Below are positions 41,907 to 51,995 of a stretch of 64,000 bases of DNA, one piece after another (within the stretch, counting starts at the first letter, position 1; the number at the start of each line of letters is the position of its first letter). Both the position numbers and the translations under genes were made by a program. The stretch lies in the NCBI GenBank assembly GCA_012845835.1, contig JABAKD010000023.1, positions 9,155,840-9,219,839 of the forward strand, in the 5' to 3' direction. The notes beneath the pieces are model-generated. The model ran no database searches. It was not told where the DNA came from and saw nothing but the letters and a program-made list of their open reading frames with translations. The stretch is from Undaria pinnatifida. Its lineage: Eukaryota; Sar; Phaeophyceae; Laminariales; Alariaceae.

Positions 41907-41976
41907 GGCTACGCTAGCTGATCGCGCTATCGTTTCTACCGCGGGTTTGGTGACCCTAGTATGCCTACTCCCCGAA

Positions 41977-41994
41977 CCGGTTTGAGGTAACCGG
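41977..41994 (-). promoter_or_regulatory. Stem-loop 11 nt after the Gag TGA
   Basis: CCGGTT, a 6-nt loop, AACCGG forms a perfect 6-bp stem on the minus-strand RNA. It starts 11 nt after the in-frame TGA that separates Gag from protease, and GC-rich sequence lies between. Stop codons followed by a structure at about this distance promote readthrough in some retroelements (established for gammaretroviruses). The role here is inference. Confidence 0.4.
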
Positions 41995-42005
41995 CGCGGG
42001 CCCCC

Positions 42006-43082
42006 TCACGTTCTTTTTGTGACTACTATGCCGTCGCGCTCGTGCATTTTGGCCAGCCTGCAGTCCGGGCGCGAGTGCGAGCTGCGGTGGCGACACATCG
42101 GGTAATCGCACTCGTCGCCCGACGCTACTCTTGCCTTCCTACTCCTACCCGCATCGCTACCCGGCGACCTGCCTCGCTTGTCGGACGAGCCATAAGTTGC
42201 TGGCTCGAAGGTCACTTTTCGTTCTTGGCCCTGCGCCGCCGTCAGGTTGGATGTGATGGCTTTCTCATGTTTTGCCATCGAAGTCATTAGCTGTCGGTTG
42301 GGTCCGGGAGATGTGCCAGTGACGGGTGAAGCATACGTGGTCGGGGAGGGGGTGGGGGCCGGGCGTAAGGCGTTGGTCTCATGTTTCTTGGCGCGAGTCC
42401 GTGAGGCTTGGTACGTGAGGGAGGGGTCTTCGCGAATAAGTTCTAGACGTACGTGCGGAACTAGGCCGGCTTCGAAGGATGCCATGAGCGATGTTTGCCA
42501 TGCATGTTGGTATGGCGAGACGTTGACGGGAGCGGTTCGTTTTGCTTCGGCTAGGAGGCGCGCGTATGCTTGAGTTACACGCAGTCCGCAAGAGTCGACG
42601 GATTCACTACTGCCTTGCTTTAGGGTAGAGACGGTGCGAACGCGGAGGACGATGCGGTTCACGGGGCTAAACAGGTTTGTGAAAGCACCCACCCACTCCT
42701 TCCAGTTGCGTGGTGCTCTGACGTCTACCGCTTCCGTGTTCAGTTGGGCAAGCTCTTTGTCTGTGCGCCACTCTAACGTCCCACACTGGATTTGATTCAT
42801 GGTGCTGGCTGCGTCGTCGGTCACTAAGTATGCTATGTATCTCACGGCGTGGCGATCGATAACCGAGTCCGAGGAGCCGTCAGGGACGTGCAAGCGAATG
42901 TGAGCGTGAAAGAGCGCCATGACTTCGGGCACATCTTCAGTTGGTAACCCGTGCAACTTGAACAAAGGGGGCATATCCAAGCACCCACCCACTCCTTCCA
43001 GTTGCGTGGTGCTCTGACGTCTACCGCTTCCGTGTTCAGTTGGGCAAGCTCTTTGTCTGTGCGCCACTCTAACGTCCCACAC
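42006..43082 (-). CDS. gypsy Gag, central and C-terminal part
   Basis: 358 codons as read from 43082. The authentic Gag text begins at LDMPPLFKLHGLPTEDVPEV (about 42975), because the first 37 residues come from the neighbouring repeat in another frame. FHAHIRLHVPDGSS, RYIAYLVTDDAASTMNQIQC and NWKEWVGAFTNLFSPVNRIV are capsid-like helices. A basic, Ser/Pro-rich tail precedes CDYPMCRHRSSHSRPDC, a zinc-knuckle-like C-x4-C-x5-H-x4-C. It ends at TGA 42006-42008, in frame with protease. Gag packages element RNA in cytoplasmic particles. Confidence 0.82.
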   Translation of the reverse strand: MWDVRVAHRQRACPTEHGSGRRQSTTQLEGVGGCLDMPPLFKLHGLPTEDVPEVMALFHAHIRLHVPDGSSDSVIDRHAVRYIAYLVTDDAASTMNQIQCGTLEWRTDKELAQLNTEAVDVRAPRNWKEWVGAFTNLFSPVNRIVLRVRTVSTLKQGSSESVDSCGLRVTQAYARLLAEAKRTAPVNVSPYQHAWQTSLMASFEAGLVPHVRLELIREDPSLTYQASRTRAKKHETNALRPAPTPSPTTYASPVTGTSPGPNRQLMTSMAKHEKAITSNLTAAQGQERKVTFEPATYGSSDKRGRSPGSDAGRSRKARVASGDECDYPMCRHRSSHSRPDCRLAKMHERDGIVVTKRT

Positions 43083-46000
43083 TGGATTTGATTCATGGTG
43101 CTGGCTGCGTCGTCGGTCACTAAGTATGCTATGTATCTCACGGCGTGGCGATCGATAACCGAGTCCGAGGAGCCGTCAGGGACGTGCAAGCGAATGTGAG
43201 CGTGAAAGAGCGCCATGACTTCGGGCACATCTTCAGTTGGTAACCCGTGCAACTTGAGCAAAGGGGGCATATCCAAGCACCCACCCACTCCTTCCAGTTG
43301 CGTGGTGCTCTGACGTCTACCGCTTCCGTGTTCAGTTGGGCAAGCTCTTTGTCTGTGCGCCACTCTAACGTCCCACACTGGATTTGATTCATGGTGCTGG
43401 CTGCGTCGTCGGTCACTAAGTATGCTATGTATCTCACGGCGTGGCGATCGATAACCGAGTCCGAGGAGCCGTCAGGGACGTGCAAGCGAATGTGAGCGTG
43501 AAAGAGCGCCATGACTTCGGGCACATCTTCAGTTGGTAACCCGTGCAACTTGAGCAAAGGGGGCATATCCAAGCACCCACCCACTCCTTCCAGTTGCGTG
43601 GTGCTCTGACGTCTACCGCTTCCGTGTTCAGTTGGGCAAGCTCTTTGTCTGTGCGCCACTCTAACGTCCCACACTGGATTTGATTCATGGTGCTGGCTGC
43701 GTCGTCGGTCACTAAGTATGCTATGTATCTCACGGCGTGGCGATCGATAACCGAGTCCGAGGAGCCGTCAGGGACGTGCAAGCGAATGTGAGCGTGAAAG
43801 AGCGCCATGACTTCGGGCACATCTTCAGTTGGTAACCCGTGCAACTTGAACAAAGGGGGCATATCCAAGCACCTACCCACTCCTTCCAGTTGCGTGGTGC
43901 TCTGACGTCTACCGCTTCCGTGTTCAGTTGGGCAAGCTCTTTGTCTGTGCGCCACTCTAACGTCCCACACTGGATTTGATTCATGGTGCTGGCTGCGTCG
44001 TCGGTCACTAAGTATGCTATGTATCTCACGGCGTGGCGATCGATAACCGAGTCCGAGGAGCCGTCAGGGACGTGCAAGCGAATGTGAGCGTGAAAGAGCG
44101 CCATGACTTCGGGCACATCTTCAGTTGGTAACCCGTGCAACTTGAGCAAAGGGGGCATATCCAAGCACCCACCCACTCCTTCCAGTTGCGTGGTGCTCTG
44201 ACGTCTACCGCTTCCGTGTTCAGTTGGGCAAGCTCTTTGTCTGTGCGCCACTCTAACGTCCCACACTGGATTTGATTCATGGTGCTGGCTGCGTCGTCGG
44301 TCACTAAGTATGCTATGTATCTCACGGCGTGGCGATCGATAACCGAGTCCGAGGAGCCGTCAGGGACGTGCAAGCGAATGTGAGCGTGAAAGAGCGCCAT
44401 GACTTCGGGCACATCTTCAGTTGGTAACCCGTGCAACTTGAGCAAAGGGGGCATATCCAAGCACCCACCCACTCCTTCCAGTTGCGTGGTGCTCTGACGT
44501 CTACCGCTTCCGTGTTCAGTTGGGCAAGCTCTTTGTCTGTGCGCCACTCTAACGTCCCACACTGGATTTGATTCATGGTGCTGGCTGCGTCGTCGGTCAC
44601 TAAGTATGCTATGTATCTCACGGCGTGGCGATCGATAACCGAGTCCGAGGAGCCGTCAGGGACGTGCAAGCGAATGTGAGCGTGAAAGAGCGCCATGACT
44701 TCGGGCACATCTTCAGTTGGTAACCCGTGCAACTTGAGCAAAGGGGGCATATCCAAGCACCCACCCAATCCTTCCAGTTGCGTGGTGCTCTGACGTCTAC
44801 CGCTTCCGTGTTCAGTTGGGCAAGCTCTTTGTCTGTGCGCCACTCTAACGTCCCACACTGGATTTGATTCATGGTGCTGGCTGCGTCGTCGGTCACTAAG
44901 TATGCTATGTATCTCACGGCGTGGCGATCGATAACCGAGTCCGAGGAGCCGTCAGGGACGTGCAAGCGAATGTGAGCGTGAAAGAGCGCCATGACTTCGG
45001 GCACATCTTCAGTTGGTAACCCGTGCAACTTGAGCAAAGGGGGCATATCCAAGCACCCACCCACTCCTTCCAGTTGCGTGGTGCTCTGACGTCTACCGCT
45101 TCCGTGTTCAGTTGGGCAAGCTCTTTGTCTGTGCGCCACTCTAACGTCCCACACTGGATTTGATTCATGGTGCTGGCTGCGTCGTCGGTCACTAAGTATG
45201 CTATGTATCTCACGGCGTGGCGATCGATAACCGAGTCCGAGGAGCCGTCAGGGACGTGCAAGCGAATGTGAGCGTGAAAGAGCGCCATGACTTCGGGCAC
45301 ATCTTCAGTTGGTAACCCGTGCAACTTGAACAAAGGGGGCATATCCAAGCACCTACCCACTCCTTCCAGTTGCGTGGTGCTCTGACGTCTACCGCTTCCG
45401 TGTTCAGTTGGGCAAGCTCTTTGTCTGTGCGCCACTCTAACGTCCCACACTGGATTTGATTCATGGTGCTGGCTGCGTCGTCGGTCACTAAGTATGCTAT
45501 GTATCTCACGGCGTGGCGATCGATAACCGAGTCCGAGGAGCCGTCAGGGACGTGCAAGCGAATGTGAGCGTGAAAGAGCGCCAAGACGTCGGGCACATCT
45601 TCAGTTGGTAACCCGTGCAACTTGAACAAAGGGGGCATATCCAAGCACCTACCCACTCCTTCCAGTTGCGTGGTGCTCTGACGTCTACCGCTTCCGTGTT
45701 CAGTTGGGCAAGCTCTTTGTCTGTGCGCCACTCTAACGTCCCACACTGGATTTGATTCATGGTGCTGGCTGCGTCGTCGGTCACTAAGTATGCTATGTAT
45801 CTCACGGCGTGGCGATCGATAACCGAGTCCGAGGAGCCGTCAGGGACGTGCAAGCGAATGTGAGCGTGAAAGAGCGCCATGACTTCGGGCACATCTTCAG
45901 TTGGTAACCCGTGCAACTTGAGCAAAGGGGGCATATCCAAGCACCCACCCACTCCTTCCAGTTGCGTGGTGCTCTGACGTCTACCGCTTCCGTGTTCAGT

Positions 46001-49000
46001 TGGGCAAGCTCTTTGTCTGTGCGCCACTCTAACGTCCCACACTGGATTTGATTCATGGTGCTGGCTGCGTCGTCGGTCACTAAGTATGCTATGTATCTCA
46101 CGGCGTGGCGATCGATAACCGAGTCCGAGGAGCCGTCAGGGACGTGCAAGCGAATGTGAGCGTGAAAGAGCGCCATGACTTCGGGCACATCTTCAGTTGG
46201 TAACCCGTGCAACTTGAGCAAAGGGGGCATATCCAAGCACCCACCCACTCCTTCCAGTTGCGTGGTGCTCTGACGTCTACCGCTTCCGTGTTCAGTTGGG
46301 CAAGCTCTTTGTCTGTGCGCCACTCTAACGTCCCACACTGGATTTGATTCATGGTGCTGGCTGCGTCGTCGGTCACTAAGTATGCTATGTATCTCACGGC
46401 GTGGCGATCGATAACCGAGTCCGAGGAGCCGTCAGGGACGTGCAAGCGAATGTGAGCGTGAAAGAGCGCCATGACTTCGGGCACATCTTCAGTTGGTAAC
46501 CCGTGCAACTTGAGCAAAGGGGGCATATCCAAGCACCCACCCACTCCTTCCAGTTGCGTGGTGCTCTGACGTCTACCGCTTCCGTGTTCAGTTGGGCAAG
46601 CTCTTTGTCTGTGCGCCACTCTAACGTCCCACACTGGATTTGATTCATGGTGCTGGCTGCGTCGTCGGTCACTAAGTATGCTATGTATCTCACGGCGTGG
46701 CGATCGATAACCGAGTCCGAGGAGCCGTCAGGGACGTGCAAGCGAATGTGAGCGTGAAAGAGCGCCATGACTTCGGGCACATCTTCAGTTGGTAACCCGT
46801 GCAACTTGAGCAAAGGGGGCATATCCAAGCACCCACCCACTCCTTCCAGTTGCGTGGTGCTCTGACGTCTACCGCTTCCGTGTTCAGTTGGGCAAGCTCT
46901 TTGTCTGTGCGCCACTCTAACGTCCCACACTGGATTTGATTCATGGTGCTGGCTGCGTCGTCGGTCACTAAGTATGCTATGTATCTCACGGCGTGGCGAT
47001 CGATAACCGAGTCCGAGGAGCCGTCAGGGACGTGCAAGCGAATGTGAGCGTGAAAGAGCGCCATGACTTCGGGCACATCTTCAGTTGGTAACCCGTGCAA
47101 CTTGAACAAAGGGGGCATATCCAAGCACCTACCCACTCCTTCCAGTTGCGTGGTGCTCTGACGTCTACCGCTTCCGTGTTCAGTTGGGCAAGCTTTTTGT
47201 CTGTGCGCCACTCTAACGTCCCACACTGGATTTGATTCATGGTGCTGGCTGCGTCGTCGGTCACTAAGTATGCTATGTATCTCACGGCGTGGCGATCGAT
47301 AACCGAGTCCGAGGAGCCGTCAGGGACGTGCAAGCGAATGTGAGCGTGAAAGAGCGCCATGACGTCGGGCACATCTTCAGTTGGTAACCCGTGAAACTTG
47401 AGCAAAGGGGGCATATCCAAGCACCCACCCACTCCTTCCAGTTGCGTGGTGCTCTGACGTCTACCGCTTCCGTGTTCAGTTGGGCAAGCTTTTTGTCTGT
47501 GCGCCACTCTAACGTCCCACACTGGATTTGATTCATGGTGCTGGCTGCGTCGTCGGTCACTAAGTATGCTATGTATCTCACGGCGTGGCGATCGATAACC
47601 GAGTCCGAGGAGCCGTCAGGGACGTGCAAGCGAATGTGAGCGTGAAAGAGCGCCATGACTTCGGGCACATCTTCAGTTGGTAACCCGTGCAACTTGAGCA
47701 AAGGGGGCATATCCAAGCACCCACCCACTCCTTCCAGTTGCGTGGTGCTCTGACGTCTACCGCTTCCGTGTTCAGTTGGGCAAGCTCTTTGTCTGTGCGC
47801 CACTCTAACGTCCCACACTGGATTTGATTCATGGTGCTGGCTGCGTCGTCGGTCACTAAGTATGCTATGTATCTCACGGCGTGGCGATCGATAACCGAGT
47901 CCGAGGAGCCGTCAGGGACGTGCAAGCGAATGTGAGCGTGAAAGAGCGCCATGACTTCGGGCACATCTTCAGTTGGTAACCCGTGCAACTTGAGCAAAGG
48001 GGGCATATCCAAGCACCCACCCACTCCTTCCAGTTGCGTGGTGCTCTGACGTCTACCGCTTCCGTGTTCAGTTGGGCAAGCTCTTTGTCTGTGCGCCACT
48101 CTAACGTCCCACACTGGATTTGATTCATGGTGCTGGCTGCGTCGTCGGTCACTAAGTATGCTATGTATCTCACGGCGTGGCGATCGATAACCGAGTCCGA
48201 GGAGCCGTCAGGGACGTGCAAGCGAATGTGAGCGTGAAAGAGCGCCATGACTTCGGGCACATCTTCAGTTGGTAACCCGTGCAACTTGAACAAAGGGGGC
48301 ATATCCAAGCACCTACCCACTCCTTCCAGTTGCGTGGTGCTCTGACGTCTACCGCTTCCGTGTTCAGTTGGGCAAGCTCTTTGTCTGTGCGCCACTCTAA
48401 CGTCCCACACTGGATTTGATTCATGGTGCTGGCTGCGTCGTCGGTCACTAAGTATGCTATGTATCTCACGGCGTGGCGATCGATAACCGAGTCCGAGGAG
48501 CCGTCAGGGACGTGCAAGCGAATGTGAGCGTGAAAGAGCGCCATGACGTCGGGCACATCTTCAGTTGGTAACCCGTGAAACTTGAGCAAAGGGGGCATAT
48601 CCAAGCACCCACCCACTCCTTCCAGTTGCGTGGTGCTCTGACGTCTACCGCTTCCGTGTTCAGTTGGGCAAGCTTTTTGTCTGTGCGCCACTCTAACGTC
48701 CCACACTGGATTTGATTCATGGTGCTGGCTGCGTCGTCGGTCACTAAGTATGCTATGTATCTCACGGCGTGGCGATCGATAACCGAGTCCGAGGAGCCGT
48801 CAGGGACGTGCAAGCGAATGTGAGCGTGAAAGAGCGCCATGACTTCGGGCACATCTTCAGTTGGTAACCCGTGCAACTTGAGCAAAGGGGGCATATCCAA
48901 GCACCCACCCACTCCTTCCAGTTGCGTGGTGCTCTGACGTCTACCGCTTCCGTGTTCAGTTGGGCAAGCTCTTTGTCTGTGCGCCACTCTAACGTCCCAC

Positions 49001-49480
49001 ACTGGATTTGATTCATGGTGCTGGCTGCGTCGTCGGTCACTAAGTATGCTATGTATCTCACGGCGTGGCGATCGATAACCGAGTCCGAGGAGCCGTCAGG
49101 GACGTGCAAGCGAATGTGAGCGTGAAAGAGCGCCATGACGTCGGGCACATCTTCAGTTGGTAACCCGTGCAACTTGAGCAAAGGGGGCATATCCAAGCAC
49201 CCACCCACTCCTTCCAGTTGCGTGGTGCTCTGACGTCTACCGCTTCCGTGTTCAGTTGGGCAAGCTTTTTGTCTGTGCGCCACTCTAACGTCCCACACTG
49301 GATTTGATTCATGGTGCTGGCTGCGTCGTCGGTCACTAAGTATGCTATGTATCTCACGGCGTGGCGATCGATAACCGAGTCCGAGGAGCCGTCAGGGACG
49401 TGTGAGCGTGAAAGAGCGCCATGACTTCGGGCACATCTTCAGTTGGTAACCCGTGCAACTTGAGCAAAGGGGGCATATCC
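42683..49480 (-). repeat. Tandem array: 23 copies of a 296-bp gag segment
   Basis: Units start at 42683 and every 296 bp after (AAGCACCCACCCACTCCTTC on the plus strand). The last unit has a 10-bp deletion near 49402, giving exactly 23 x 296 - 10 = 6,798 bp. The leftmost unit is the original gag segment; the other 22 are additions. Since 296 is not a multiple of three, each junction shifts frame and every unit yields the same 178-codon terminated frame. Units are nearly identical, with a limited set of recurrent variants. Accuracy of copy number depends on assembly. Confidence 0.95.
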
Positions 49481-50197
49481 GATTTTTTGATCGAAGATTT
49501 TGGGTCTTTGTTGTGGTTGTGGTTTGCGCTCGGGTGCTACAGCAGAAGTTGTACGTGCTGTGCGAGGTGCTTCTACAGCAGAGGTGTTACGTGCTGTCGG
49601 GGGGTCTGGTTGAGAGCGGTCAGGGGGAGAGGTACGGCTGCTGTCAGAGCTACTCGACTGCTGTTGTATAAGCGTAGCAAGAGTCGTTGGGTGCTGCACG
49701 CGTTCAAAAACGACGTCGAGGTTTTGCTGTGGCTGCGGTACTCCTCTCACCTCATCTACCTTCTCGTCGGAGGGCCCACTCACAGGCTTCCGACTCCCCG
49801 GCAGCACCATCTCCAAGACCCACGCCGGCGGCGTGGTGCCGTCGAGCATGCACCTCTCAATGAAAGCGGCGGTCTCGACGCGGACGGGGTCGTGGCTGGT
49901 AAGGGCGCTTGGCGCGGCAAGGATGTCCTCTGCCAGGCTCGAGCCCTTTTCAACGGCTGCCCCGGCTGATACAGGCGTCGTGCTGAGCGCACCAGCCTCA
50001 TCTGCAGCGTCCCGCTGCTCCTCGTCGTCCACGGTCGGTTCGCCCTGGTCGGTGGGGGCGAGGGTCGCAAAAGAGTTCCCCGCCAGTACGGGAGTCGGTT
50101 CCTCCGGAGAGGGCGATGCCTTGCGGGCCTTCCCGCGGCTCTTCTTGGAGCGAGCTCCTGAGCGTGGCATGTTTTTTTCTTCTTTTCCCGACGACAA
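49439..50197 (-). CDS. gypsy Gag, N-terminal part
   Basis: 252 codons from ATG 50197 (an alternative ATG is at 50170). The text is MPRSGARSKKSRGKARKASP then Pro/Glu/Ser-rich disorder, a short helical block DPVRVETAAFIERCMLDGTT, a Gln-rich stretch, and KPQPQQRPKIFDQK. It then enters the last 296-bp unit in the wrong frame and stops. A T6 run on the plus strand (49483-49488) at the junction is one base off from the frame that would read DMPPLLKLHG, so a one-base slip separates this from the main Gag frame. Confidence 0.7.
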   Translation of the reverse strand: MSSGKEEKNMPRSGARSKKSRGKARKASPSPEEPTPVLAGNSFATLAPTDQGEPTVDDEEQRDAADEAGALSTTPVSAGAAVEKGSSLAEDILAAPSALTSHDPVRVETAAFIERCMLDGTTPPAWVLEMVLPGSRKPVSGPSDEKVDEVRGVPQPQQNLDVVFERVQHPTTLATLIQQQSSSSDSSRTSPPDRSQPDPPTARNTSAVEAPRTARTTSAVAPERKPQPQQRPKIFDQKIGYAPFAQVARVTN

Positions 50198-50244
50198 ACT
50201 TTATATTGGGTTTTATATAGGTTTGTTGTTCCGACGGTGGTCAC

Positions 50245-50676
50245 TACTATGGAACCTGGTCTCTCACGGGGTCCCGGAGTCGAAGTGGAGAGGGTGGTCC
50301 CGGAGGTCTGGTACTCGTCGCGGAGCGGAAGTCGAAGCGGAGAGGGCGTCGCAGAGCTAGAGTCGAAGCGGAGAGGACGTCGCGGTGCTGAGGTCCCTTG
50401 ACGATCGTTCTCACAGCGAACGCGGCTGAAAACCTTTCTTTCTTATATGTAGCAAGGAGATGCTAAAGCCAGAGCTAGAGTGACGGTGGGCTTATGCCCT
50501 TCGTCATGCGGCGGGATCATCTTTCGGTGACTGACCTTCCGGGGACGGGCCAACGCCGTCTATGACGGGTGACGCCGTTCGCGACCCGGGGTCGTGTATT
50601 GCCTGACCGGTGACGTGTCCCCTCGCGCATGCGTGTACGCGATCTACGATAGGTATCTACGACCCTGTCTTCCACA
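50245..50676 (-). repeat. 5' LTR of the gypsy element
   Basis: 432 bp, beginning TGTGGAAGACAGGG on the minus strand and ending CCATAGTA, where the 3' LTR has CCATAACA; this end has lost the canonical CA. GTGACCACCGTCGG follows as the primer-site region. The leader to the first ATG is only about 50 nt. Confidence 0.92.
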
Positions 50677-50743
50677 CACATACATAAATCATGAAGAATT
50701 TCGTCGTGTGCCCACATCTTTCCGCTTATTTTTCAGTATACCG
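50677..50743 (+). repeat. 67-bp direct duplication abutting the gypsy element (right copy)
   Basis: Partner of 36040-36105, starting exactly after the LTR and ending AGTATACCG. Confidence 0.85.
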
Positions 50744-50835
50744 TGTGGGTTTTTGACAATACCTTGTAGGAGACTGCTTCTTGCTGTAGTATTATTCGTA
50801 GTGTGGTCTTTTTTTGGCATGCCAGACATCAACCC

Positions 50836-51363
50836 TTAATTAACTACTTTTTTCCAGCTGGTCTCTTCTATTTTGAGTTCATCTACAACATAAGTTTCTT
50901 CTGTAGTATTCATCCAGGACCCATAAGGTAGACATACACAATACCCCGAAGGAAACGAACCCACAGCTGGCGTGTACGTGCCATATGTATTCTTACATAA
51001 TGTAGCACGCAAGATACTGTAACATACATCTTGCGATGACATTAAATGGTTGCTCGAAATTAATGCAGAATTTCCAAAACACAGAACAAGGGCGGGAGGC
51101 ACAAACAACGAAAACTGGTGGCGTTGGAAGTGTTTCATTGATATGCATACTCGGAAAAAAAGTGCGTTCTGTTTATCTTCAAAGCAGCCGAATGTGTGAG
51201 TCGGTGGGTCAGCGCGGTAATTGGTTATGCAGGCTGCCGCGAGCAATGTAAGAGGTGCCACGCAACTCGCAAGATAACACACACCTAAGGGTGTCGCATT
51301 TTTGGTTGTCGGGTAGTGCACGTCCGATACGAGTCGTACGGTATGGCACGAGGGACAACACAC
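50836..51363 (-). CDS. Unrecognised Cys-rich reading frame
   Basis: 175 codons (MCCPSCHTVRLVSDVHYP...). It contains a hydrophobic stretch GVCYLASCVAPLTLLAAACI and a downstream Cys-rich, protein-like part, CYSILRATLCKNTYGTYTPA then SGYCVCLPYGSW, ending ELKIEETSWKKVVN. The composition is not low-complexity and differs from repeat-derived frames nearby. It overlaps the 3' end of the next frame (51671-51285) by 79 nt in another frame. It could be an exon, a worn gene or chance. No family is recognised. Confidence 0.35.
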   Translation of the reverse strand: MCCPSCHTVRLVSDVHYPTTKNATPLGVCYLASCVAPLTLLAAACITNYRADPPTHTFGCFEDKQNALFFRVCISMKHFQRHQFSLFVPPALVLCFGNSALISSNHLMSSQDVCYSILRATLCKNTYGTYTPAVGSFPSGYCVCLPYGSWMNTTEETYVVDELKIEETSWKKVVN

Positions 51364-51671
51364 ACGGAGACTATTAATACATTTTGATTACTAGCATATC
51401 GTTTGGCAGGTCGTTTATTTACAGTACGCGTTTTAGCTCTTTCACTCTTGAAAACGTTACGCCACATTAGCTCCAAGTCGTTGGTACCCAAATAGTTGGG
51501 GGCAGTTCTCACGGAGTAGCTAATAAATGGCTCAACCGGCTTTGTTTCGAGCACTGCTAGTAAATTCGGGTCGAATAATCGGTGGGAACCACCTACAATA
51601 CTATCGCCCTGGCGACGGAAAAGGACCTGTACCGTTTGCACACCGGGATAGGTAAGCTCCCGCTGTGCCAA
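51285..51671 (-). pseudogene. Unrecognised reading frame, possible gene remnant (part 2)
   Basis: 128 codons: QRELTYPGVQTVQVLFRRQG, GGSHRLFDPNLLAVLETKPV, EPFISYSVRTAPNYLGTNDL, ELMWRNVFKSERAKTRTVNK. The residue mix is that of a globular protein. It is in the same frame as 51995-51687, separated only by TAG and TGA within 15 nt, so the two may be one disrupted gene. Confidence 0.4.
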
Positions 51672-51686
51672 GCGATTTCACCGGCC

Positions 51687-51995
51687 CTACGATGCAGTGA
51701 GGACAGCGGCACTGATCAAGCGGCCCTGTGGGGGGCCACTAGTGAATAGACTACCAAGACATGCTAAAGCAGCGGTATCTCTACGAATGCCGTACTTGTA
51801 TAATAGCTCGGTTCTCTCGGCGGGAGGAATGATCGGCACGAACATTGGCTGTTTGCTGTTGTTCTTCGCATCGTGATGAAATAAGCGATGAAGTCCATAC
51901 GAAGTCACAGGTCTCACAGTACATGCAGTGCTGTTGGATGTCCATGGGCAGAAGAAATATTTGGCTGAACGCGAACAACACGCGCAGACCCTCAT
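51687..51995 (-). pseudogene. Unrecognised reading frame, possible gene remnant (part 1)
   Basis: 102 codons, with protein-like text in the second half (MFVPIIPPAERTELLYKYGI then RRDTAALACLGSLFTSGPPQ). It runs in the same frame into 51671-51285 across two stops. No family is recognised. Confidence 0.35.

Larger units (their letters stand above)
36106..50676 (-). mobile_element. Ty3/gypsy LTR retrotransposon with a 23-copy gag expansion
   Basis: 14,571 bp between and including two 432-bp LTRs. Reading right to left: 5' LTR, short leader, Gag N-terminal part, 6.8-kb tandem array of a 296-bp gag segment, rest of Gag with a zinc knuckle, protease, reverse transcriptase, RNase H, integrase with H2C2 finger and GPY/F-type end, polypurine tract and 3' LTR. 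The order PR-RT-RH-IN defines Ty3/gypsy. Without the 22 extra units it would be about 8 kb. Pol carries at least two nonsense codons and three frameshifts, so it is unlikely to be autonomous today. LTR identity by eye is about 96-97%. Confidence 0.95.

Noticed and set aside
42842-49298. Twenty-one identical 178-codon minus-strand frames that look like a tandem gene family
   Set aside because: Each is the same read-through of a 296-bp unit junction. The second half is the gag unit in a shifted frame and ends at the same stop. They are by-products of the array.
42683-49480. CRISPR-like array
   Set aside because: Units are contiguous 296-bp copies with no unique spacers, and the genome is eukaryotic.
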